Assembly: GCA_946531785.1 (NCBI GenBank)
Contig: CAMNAT010000047.1
Coordinates: forward strand, 1 to 10,368
Source of the DNA: an uncultured Oscillospiraceae bacterium
GTDB taxonomy: Bacteria > Bacillota > Clostridia > UBA1381
Length of the DNA stretch: 10,368 nucleotides
Direction: 5' to 3'
Below the pieces are notes generated by a model. That model searched no databases. It saw nothing but the letters and a program-made list of their open reading frames with translations, and was not told the origin of the DNA. Below are positions 5,491 to 10,368 of this stretch, piece by piece. A program made the position numbers and the translations under genes. The first letter of the stretch is position 1, and each line of letters begins with the position of its first letter.

Positions 5491-6356
5491 CACTTCAGCT
5501 CCTTATGATAATCGTTATATATATCCCGCTTTGCGGCTCCGCGATCTGAGGCTGCGGCTTTTATCGCATCCTTCTGACTCAGACCGTCAGCAATATACTT
5601 TTCGACATGCTCCTTTATCGACATATCCTGCCAGAAAGAAGGCTCCGGTTCATTCCCGGTAGCCTGAGATCCTTCGATAACAAGCACATATTCACCTCGC
5701 GGAGCTGTTTCGGAATAGATATCTATTGCTCCGTCGATAGTGGTTCTTATGATCTCTTCATGCACTTTTGTAAGCTCTCGCGCAAGCGCAATTTTCCTGT
5801 CTCCGCCAAAAGCCTTTTTCATATCCTCAAGAGTAGTTTTCAGTTTATGCGGTGCCTCATAGAATATAAGCGTGTGCGGGTCATCCTTGATGCTCTCCAG
5901 ATGCTCACGACGATGCCTTTTATTGACAGAAAGGAAGCCTTCAAAAGCATATCGCTTAGCAGAAAGTCCCGAAAGGATAAGCGCATTTATACCCGCCACA
6001 GGTCCGGGGATCGATGTAACTGTTATTCCGTTTTCTATACATAGCTTTACAAGATCCTCGCCAGGATCTGAAATAGCAGGAGTTCCCGCATCGGAGACCT
6101 GTGCGACATCTTTTCCTTCAAGCAGGAGCTTAACTATATACTCTCCCTTTGCTTTTTTATTATGCTCATGATAGCTTGTAAGAGCTTTTGTGATCCCGAA
6201 ATGATTCAAGAGCTGCAACGTGCGCCGCGTATCCTCGGCGGCGATCATAGCAACACCTTCAAGCACTTCAAGACAGCGTGCTGAGACATCTCCGAGATTC
6301 CCTATCGGTGTAGCACAAAGATACAGTGTGCCCTTTTCATCTTCCATATATCTCAT
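5490..6356 (-). CDS. rsmI: 16S rRNA (cytidine1402-2'-O)-methyltransferase RsmI
   Basis: Predicted protein of 288 residues, standard length. RsmI methylates the 2'-hydroxyl of C1402 in the 16S rRNA decoding centre using S-adenosylmethionine. Motifs of the tetrapyrrole-methylase fold: GTLYLCATPIGNL (9-21), AAEDTRRT (39-46), SYHEHN, SDAGTPAISDPG (88-99), SIPGPVAG (115-122) and FYEAPHKL (165-172). A C-terminal helical region (KEHVEKYIADGLSQKDAIKAA) is the usual small HTH-like tail of RsmI. The frame is open to 6395, but AAGGAG lies 4 nt before the ATG at 6356; the ATG at 6347 (MEDEKG) is a possible alternative. The gene overlaps the upstream TrmN6-like gene by 20 nt. Confidence 0.95.
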   Translation of the reverse strand: MRYMEDEKGTLYLCATPIGNLGDVSARCLEVLEGVAMIAAEDTRRTLQLLNHFGITKALTSYHEHNKKAKGEYIVKLLLEGKDVAQVSDAGTPAISDPGEDLVKLCIENGITVTSIPGPVAGINALILSGLSAKRYAFEGFLSVNKRHRREHLESIKDDPHTLIFYEAPHKLKTTLEDMKKAFGGDRKIALARELTKVHEEIIRTTIDGAIDIYSETAPRGEYVLVIEGSQATGNEPEPSFWQDMSIKEHVEKYIADGLSQKDAIKAAASDRGAAKRDIYNDYHKELK

Positions 6357-7065
6357 TGATCTCCTTTGTATAGTTTCCTTCAGCATCATATACATAAAGC
6401 TGTGGTAAGAGCTTCAGCTCCGGTGCAGAGTCCTTGACCCCCTGAATCAGGACAAGATTCGGTTCTTTGCCGATATGCGGCGAAACAAAGCGCATGAGCT
6501 TAGGCTCAAGCCGGAATTTACGCATAGCACAAATTATATCCGCAAGTCTCTGCGGTCTGTGTACCATGAAAAGCTTCCCATGCGGTTTTAATATTGACGC
6601 AGAAACAGAAATGACATCCTCAAGCGTGCATTTGACCTCATGACGGGATATCAGCTTGGTGTCATCAGGGTTTTTGAGCCCCGATCCCGCTTTCATATAA
6701 GGCGGATTAACTGAAACCGCGTCAAAAACGCTCTTGCCGTATATTTCCGGTGCAGCCTTGAGATCCGCGCATTTTATATGTATCCTCTCAGATAATTGGT
6801 TTAACTGAACACTTCTCTCAGCCATATCGGCAATATCCTGCTGGATCTCGATAGCATCAATTCGTTTTATATGCGTCTTTGCGGCAAGTAAGATCGGTAT
6901 TATACCTGTTCCGGTGCATAGATCCATCATTCTGTTTGCATTGCACTTTGCAAAATCAGAAAGCAGTACCGCATCTATCCCGAATCTGAATCCGGCTGAT
7001 TTCTGGATGATATGGTATCCGTTCTGCAGATCATCTATCGTTTCGTTATTACTTGTTCCCAGCAT
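6337..7065 (-). CDS. TrmN6-like tRNA1(Val) adenine-37 N6-methyltransferase
   Basis: Predicted protein of 242 residues, a Rossmann-fold class I methyltransferase. Features: FRFGIDAVLLSDF (26-38), typical of the YfiC/TrmN6 group; SAM-binding motif I DLCTGTGIIPILL (48-60); acidic residue Glu73 at the end of strand 2; the catalytic NPPY motif (120-123), diagnostic of N6-adenine or N5-glutamine methyltransferases. E. coli TrmN6 modifies A37 of tRNA1(Val); the same target is an inference for this protein. Its position next to rsmI is common in Firmicutes. ATG at 7065 overlaps the fabZ end by 17 nt and has no clear ribosome binding site, so translation probably depends on coupling to fabZ. Confidence 0.87.
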   Translation of the reverse strand: MLGTSNNETIDDLQNGYHIIQKSAGFRFGIDAVLLSDFAKCNANRMMDLCTGTGIIPILLAAKTHIKRIDAIEIQQDIADMAERSVQLNQLSERIHIKCADLKAAPEIYGKSVFDAVSVNPPYMKAGSGLKNPDDTKLISRHEVKCTLEDVISVSASILKPHGKLFMVHRPQRLADIICAMRKFRLEPKLMRFVSPHIGKEPNLVLIQGVKDSAPELKLLPQLYVYDAEGNYTKEINEIYGR

Positions 7066-7498
7066 TATCTACTACAGCAAAGCTTATCTCACCCTTTGCC
7101 GCGGTCTGTCCGTCAACCGTTGCTTCAACATTAGCCTTGCCCATGCCGTGACGATATGTCAGAAGCTCAGCCTTCAGAGTAAGCGTATCTCCCGGAACTA
7201 CCTGTCTGCGGAATTTGAAGTTATTTATACCCGTAAACACTCCGAGCTTGCCCTTGTTCTCCTCCATGCCCAAAAGCAGCACCGCTCCGACCTGAGCAAG
7301 CGCCTCACATATGAGCACGCCGGGCATGATAGGATTACCGGGGAAATGTCCCTGGAAGAACGGCTCATTCACCGTAACATTTTTAATACCCGTAATGGTT
7401 TTACCCTCTTCCATTTCGAGTATCTTATCCACCAAAAGAAATGGATACCTGTGAGGTAAAATTTTCTGAATTTCAATATTGTTCATAAGCACAGCCAT
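7049..7498 (-). CDS. fabZ: 3-hydroxyacyl-[acyl-carrier-protein] dehydratase FabZ
   Basis: Predicted protein of 149 residues, typical hot-dog-fold FabZ. It dehydrates 3-hydroxyacyl-ACP to trans-2-enoyl-ACP in fatty-acid elongation. Motifs: ILPHRYPFLLVD (13-24), and FFQGHFPGNPIMPGVLICEALAQ (47-69) with catalytic His51 and Glu65. ATG at 7498 has AAGGAG about 8 nt upstream; the internal ATG at 7486 is less well placed. It lies 24 nt downstream of mreB. No other fab genes are near, so it is separated from the main fatty-acid cluster. B. subtilis also carries its fabZ close to mbl, which supports an old neighbourhood. Confidence 0.97.
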   Translation of the reverse strand: MAVLMNNIEIQKILPHRYPFLLVDKILEMEEGKTITGIKNVTVNEPFFQGHFPGNPIMPGVLICEALAQVGAVLLLGMEENKGKLGVFTGINNFKFRRQVVPGDTLTLKAELLTYRHGMGKANVEATVDGQTAAKGEISFAVVDNAGNK

Positions 7499-7522
7499 GA
7501 TAAAAACTCCTTACTTTATAAA

Positions 7523-8548
7523 TTATTCGTGAATATATGCTTTTTTGTGATAAATATGTGTCGGATCATTTACAGTATCGATCTGTTCGAGAGCAATGCC
7601 TGAGCCTTTAACAACGCACTCTGTAATATTATCCGCCAAGATACATTTAACACCGAGTTCTTCTGATATACGCTTATCAAGCCCGAATATCTGAGAACCG
7701 CCGCCCGTCATTATTATACCGTCATCAATAATATCCGCATGAAGCTCCGGCGGGGTCTCATCAAGCACCTCTCTTGCGCGCTCTGTGATGTTATATACCA
7801 ATTCATCAAATATATCATAAATATCATTAGATGATACTGTGATTTTTTTAGGAATACCGGTTATAGAGCTGATACCACGCGCATCGCATAAAACCTCTTT
7901 ATCCCGTCTTATAACGCAGCCGACAGTACATTTTAAGTTCTCTGCAGTCCTGGGACCGATAAACAGATTCATTTCCCGGCGCACATATCTTACTATCTCC
8001 TCGGTAAACTCATCGCCGGCGATCTTTATAGATCTGCTGCACACAACGCCGCCAAGCGACATTACAGCGATATCCGTGGTACCTCCGCCTATGTCTATAA
8101 CCATTGTGCCTCGCGGACGAGATATATCATATCCCGCTCCCAGAGCCGCTGCAACCGGCTCTTCTATAACATAAATATCCTTTGCTCCGACCTCACGCGC
8201 CGACTCTATGACCGCGCGCTGCTCAACATCTGTAATGCCGGACGGCACACACATCATTATACGAGGTCTTCCCGGCACACGATGCAGGACCTTTTTTATG
8301 AGTCCCCGGATCATCTCCTGCGTCAGTGTAAAATTTGAAATAACACCATCGCGGAGCGGGTGTATCGTCTTTATATACGGGGGCGTGCGGCCATGCATTT
8401 CCAATGCATCCTTACCGACACCTACCACTTCTTCCGTATCAGTATTAACAGCAATGACCGTGGGTTCATTTAAAATAATCCCCCTGCCCTTTATATATAC
8501 AAGCATTGTTGATGTCCCAAGATCTATGCTAATATCATTTCCGAACAT
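7523..8548 (-). CDS. Rod shape-determining protein, MreB/Mbl family
   Basis: Predicted protein of 341 residues, an actin homologue that forms short membrane-attached filaments guiding lateral cell-wall synthesis. Actin-fold motifs: phosphate loop 1 DLGTSTMLVY (9-18), EEPVAAALG (129-137), phosphate loop 2 DIGGGTTDIAV (152-162), and adenosine motif MTGGGSQIFGL (280-290). The N-terminus MFGNDISIDLG fits MreB. The mreC and mreD partners are not adjacent, while fabZ is, an arrangement closer to B. subtilis mbl than to the mreBCD operon, so Mbl is possible. ATG at 8548 has AAGGAG about 10 nt upstream. It is the first gene of a five-gene operon with its own promoter. Confidence 0.96.
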   Translation of the reverse strand: MFGNDISIDLGTSTMLVYIKGRGIILNEPTVIAVNTDTEEVVGVGKDALEMHGRTPPYIKTIHPLRDGVISNFTLTQEMIRGLIKKVLHRVPGRPRIMMCVPSGITDVEQRAVIESAREVGAKDIYVIEEPVAAALGAGYDISRPRGTMVIDIGGGTTDIAVMSLGGVVCSRSIKIAGDEFTEEIVRYVRREMNLFIGPRTAENLKCTVGCVIRRDKEVLCDARGISSITGIPKKITVSSNDIYDIFDELVYNITERAREVLDETPPELHADIIDDGIIMTGGGSQIFGLDKRISEELGVKCILADNITECVVKGSGIALEQIDTVNDPTHIYHKKAYIHE

Positions 8549-8583
8549 TCACGTTCTTCTCCTTGATCATAATATACATATCT

Positions 8584-8612
8584 ATTATACACCAAAACTT
8601 ACATAAACTCAA
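8584..8612 (-). promoter_or_regulatory. Sigma-A-type promoter of the mreB operon
   Basis: The -35 box TTGAGT (8612-8607) and a perfect -10 box TATAAT (8589-8584) are 17 nt apart. Predicted start is near 8577, giving a leader of about 29 nt. It is back to back with the LUD promoter; the two -35 boxes are 29 nt apart. Confidence 0.7.
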
Positions 8613-8641
8613 TAGTTTTTTATAAATTACTTAATGTGATA

Positions 8642-8670
8642 TTGCATTTTTGATGATAATATGCTATAAT
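8642..8670 (+). promoter_or_regulatory. Extended -10 promoter of the LUD gene
   Basis: TTGCAT (8642-8647) and TATAAT (8665-8670) are 17 nt apart, and the -10 box carries the extension TG at 8662-8663 (TGCTATAAT), which can compensate for the poor -35. Predicted start is near 8677, about 30 nt before the ATG. Confidence 0.65.
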
Positions 8671-8708
8671 AATCGTATAATTTGATCCTGAAAGGAGAAT
8701 ACTTACAT

Positions 8709-9353
8709 ATGGATGCAACACAAAAATGGGCGTATGAAAGGCGCATACGCGATCTGATGGCTGTGCTTGAAGAAAACAAGTTCAATGCAGTTTATGCTGA
8801 CAACGCCGATGAAGCGAGAAAGATCGTTATGGATATGATACCCGAGGGCTCAACGATCGCTGTCGGCGGAAGTGTAACACTTAACGAAACAGGGATCCTC
8901 GCCGAGATCCAGAAGCCTGAATATAAATTTATTGACAGATACCACACCAGCTCATTCGAGGAAATGCTTGATAAGTATCGCGAAGGCTATTACGCAGATG
9001 TTATGGTATCAAGCACGAACGCCATCACTATGACGGGCGCGCTTGTTAATATCGATTGTACAGGAAACCGGACAAGCCAGATCGTTTTCGGCCCCAAAAA
9101 GGTCATAATCGTTGCAGGTGTGAATAAGATCGTTGACACCGTAGAGGAAGGCATGAAGCGCGCTAAGAAGATCGCGCCGATGAATGCGAGAAGAATAACT
9201 CATAAGACTCCATGCGCGACTGATGACAATATCCAGTGCAGTGAATGTCACTGTCAGCCCAGAGTCTGCAATGTTACAAGTATCGTTACCGGATCTCACT
9301 ACTTCCCCGGAAGAATAACGGTTGTTCTTGTTGCAGAAGAGCTTGGTTATTAA
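8709..9353 (+). CDS. LUD-domain (lactate utilization, LutC/YkgG-type) protein
   Basis: Predicted protein of 214 residues. The LUD fold shows as GSTIAVGGSVTLNETGI (47-63), ADVMVSSTNAITMTGALVNID (96-116) and GNRTSQIVFGPKKVIIVAG (119-137). A C-terminal Cys cluster is present: Cys169, Cys177, Cys180, Cys182, Cys187. Family members act in L-lactate oxidation with the Fe-S proteins LutA and LutB, but none of these genes is adjacent; single LUD proteins of this Cys-bearing type are frequent in Clostridia and their role is unclear. Start: ATG at 8709 has AAGGAG 11 nt upstream; an in-frame TTG at 8682 lies before the ribosome binding site and is rejected. It is divergent from mreB and converges on the zinc ribbon gene. 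Confidence 0.88.
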   Translation: MDATQKWAYERRIRDLMAVLEENKFNAVYADNADEARKIVMDMIPEGSTIAVGGSVTLNETGILAEIQKPEYKFIDRYHTSSFEEMLDKYREGYYADVMVSSTNAITMTGALVNIDCTGNRTSQIVFGPKKVIIVAGVNKIVDTVEEGMKRAKKIAPMNARRITHKTPCATDDNIQCSECHCQPRVCNVTSIVTGSHYFPGRITVVLVAEELGY

Positions 9354-9368
9354 AAGATACATCTATAA

Positions 9369-9406
9369 CAATGAAAGCACCCCTGATTCATGGGGTGCTT
9401 TCATTG
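9369..9406. terminator. Shared hairpin between convergent genes
   Basis: A perfect 15-bp stem (9369-9383 with 9392-9406) and an 8-nt loop lie 16 nt after the LUD stop. On the minus strand one arm encodes the last codons (NESTP region) of the zinc ribbon gene and its TGA (9390-9388) falls in the loop. Tails are T-containing but interrupted (TTTCATTG in both directions), so it is a plausible bidirectional terminator with a weak U-tract. Confidence 0.65.
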
Positions 9407-10152
9407 CTGTTATCTGCATTATCATCTGTTTCTGTTTTTGGGGTTTCATTTTTTGTAGTTTCATTTGTCGATACGACCGGGGCATCAGTCGCTTTGGGGG
9501 CTGATGTCGCTACTTGTGTTGGCGTGGGTGCTTTTACAGCCTTCTGCAACGATGGTGTCGGCGCAGGCTGAGGTGTTGAAACCACAGGAACTGAAGTGTT
9601 TGTCGGTTCCCATCTTGCCTTATCACTGGAATCATCGATCGGCACCTCAGTTACTACTGCCGGTGTCTCCGTAGGCTTTGCCTGCTCCTGCTCAGATAGG
9701 CTCTTCATCCAATTAAAGAATATCATATAAGAGATCGCAAAAAGAACAAGCAACAGGAAAATAATGAGCATGATCTTGATAACAGGATTCATTTTTTCCT
9801 TTTGCGGTTTTTTGTTCTTTCTTCCGCTCAGCTCCTCAGGCTCTTTTTTAACTGCCGGTCTTGGGCGTTCAATATAGTCATTATCACACACACGACACTT
9901 ACCATTGGGGTTGAGTTCTCTGCCGCATTTGCGGCAGAATCTCTCCCGCATAGGCTTTGTGTTACGCACAACAACCGTTTCATCACCTGTAAGGTCTTTA
10001 TATAACGGCTTTGCTTCTCGCGGCGGAGCAGATCTTTTTTCTGCTTCAAACTCATCCTCAGAAAACATTTCGGGAACAAAATCCGTATTCCCGCAATACT
10101 GACATTCTAAAGCACCCGGTTTTATCTCGCCGCCGCATATTTTGCATTTCAT
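9388..10152 (-). CDS. Double zinc ribbon protein with one membrane segment and Thr/Pro-rich tail
   Basis: Predicted protein of 254 residues with no recognised overall family. Two zinc ribbons: Cys3/Cys6 with Cys17/Cys20 (CKICG and CQYCG) and Cys73/Cys76 with Cys86/Cys89 (CRKCG and CRVCD), joined by an acidic linker. A Lys-rich stretch (101-120) precedes one membrane helix (about 122-147). After it comes a low-complexity Pro/Thr/Ser/Ala tail (158-254) with repeated VVST, TPxP and APT-like units, ending in an Asp/Asn-rich stretch. The positive-inside rule puts the zinc ribbons in the cytoplasm and the tail outside. It could sense or scaffold something at the membrane; no function is claimed. 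ATG at 10152 follows AGGAAGTGATC, one mismatch from the extended anti-16S match. It lies 16 nt after the upstream exoprotein gene, so the two are probably co-transcribed. Confidence 0.85.
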   Translation of the reverse strand: MKCKICGGEIKPGALECQYCGNTDFVPEMFSEDEFEAEKRSAPPREAKPLYKDLTGDETVVVRNTKPMRERFCRKCGRELNPNGKCRVCDNDYIERPRPAVKKEPEELSGRKNKKPQKEKMNPVIKIMLIIFLLLVLFAISYMIFFNWMKSLSEQEQAKPTETPAVVTEVPIDDSSDKARWEPTNTSVPVVSTPQPAPTPSLQKAVKAPTPTQVATSAPKATDAPVVSTNETTKNETPKTETDDNADNSNESTP

Positions 10153-10168
10153 TTATGATCACTTCCTG

Positions 10169-10368
10169 TTATTTTGTCCAAATATCTGTCGGTTTTTGCA
10201 TGGAATCCCAAAGAAACACCTTATCAGGCTCAAAGTTTGCATTATAGTATGATGTGCCCTTTACTGCATCAAATGCGGAAATATCTGAAAGTACACCGTT
10301 CTTATACTTTGCCGCATAAAGCTTCAGCCCCTCGCCGTTTGTGCTTGCATATATCGTTTTGCCACTGA
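10169..10368 (-). CDS. C-terminus of a probable secreted protein
   Basis: The open frame enters from the right edge and ends with TAA at 10171-10169; 65 complete codons plus part of one are visible. Its sequence reads as a small beta-rich module: LYAAKYKNGVLSDISAF, then FEPDKVFLWDSMQKPTDIW at the end. This pattern (Y/A-x-Y-x-x-G-x-L followed by KVFLWDS) recurs, as I recall it, at the C-termini of large extracellular proteins of Clostridia, often after glycoside hydrolase or surface domains. The main domain is outside the window, so the enzyme type cannot be named. It is followed 16 nt later by the zinc ribbon membrane protein gene on the same strand. Confidence 0.75.
   Translation of the reverse strand, partial: SGKTIYASTNGEGLKLYAAKYKNGVLSDISAFDAVKGTSYYNANFEPDKVFLWDSMQKPTDIWTK

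Noticed and set aside
5607..6044. Plus-strand 145-codon open frame
   Set aside because: Antisense to rsmI; no ribosome binding site and no recognisable domain.
6914..7459. Plus-strand 181-codon open frame
   Set aside because: Antisense to fabZ and the TrmN6-like gene, both strongly supported.
9009..9362. Minus-strand 117-codon open frame under the LUD gene
   Set aside because: Antisense shadow of a gene with clear LUD motifs; no promoter or ribosome binding site seen.

Overview
The window looks like a chromosomal housekeeping segment of a low-to-mid GC Gram-positive anaerobe, most likely class Clostridia. The basis is strong AAGGAG-type ribosome binding sites, sigma-A-type promoters with near-perfect TATAAT boxes, a MreB/Mbl-fabZ neighbourhood, a YdjG-like zinc ribbon gene next to a secreted-protein gene, a stand-alone LUD protein, and a secreted protein whose C-terminus carries an FLWDS-type module that I recall from clostridial exoproteins. 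MreB suggests a rod-shaped cell. The finer taxonomic position cannot be read from this sequence alone. I see no mobile element, CRISPR array, rRNA or tRNA.

Layout, left to right; nearly everything is on the minus strand. 1-1176: start of a signal-peptide protein (probably TPM/YdjH-like) and upstream of it a YdjG-like zinc ribbon membrane protein with its own promoter. 1277-4483: a tight six-gene operon read right to left: low-molecular-weight protein tyrosine phosphatase, RNase HII (rnhB), YraN-type nuclease, an MGMT-domain protein, RsmE, and a Sir2 deacetylase, closed by a terminator. 4538-4825: a single STAS anti-sigma-factor antagonist gene with its own promoter and a weak terminator. 4994-5116: a 40-residue cysteine-rich membrane miniprotein with its own SD, -10 box and terminator. 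5185-8548: an operon starting at a clear promoter, in the order mreB/mbl, fabZ, a TrmN6-like methyltransferase, rsmI, and an unrecognised 101-residue membrane protein. 8709-9353: a LUD-domain protein, the only plus-strand gene, divergent from mreB. 9388-10368: a zinc ribbon protein with one membrane segment and a Thr/Pro-rich tail, preceded by the 3' end of a probable exoprotein gene; it converges on the LUD gene at a shared 15-bp hairpin.

The two large operons combine rRNA or tRNA modification (RsmE, RsmI, TrmN6-like), nucleic-acid maintenance (RNase HII, YraN, MGMT domain), signalling (phosphatase, Sir2), and envelope functions (MreB, FabZ). Many junctions overlap by 1 to 20 nt, implying translational coupling. 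Most of this is ordinary core genome. The parts least explained are the cysteine-rich miniprotein, the 101-residue protein, the zinc ribbon protein with an extracellular tail, the PCYR variant of the MGMT active site, and several small regulatory structures.
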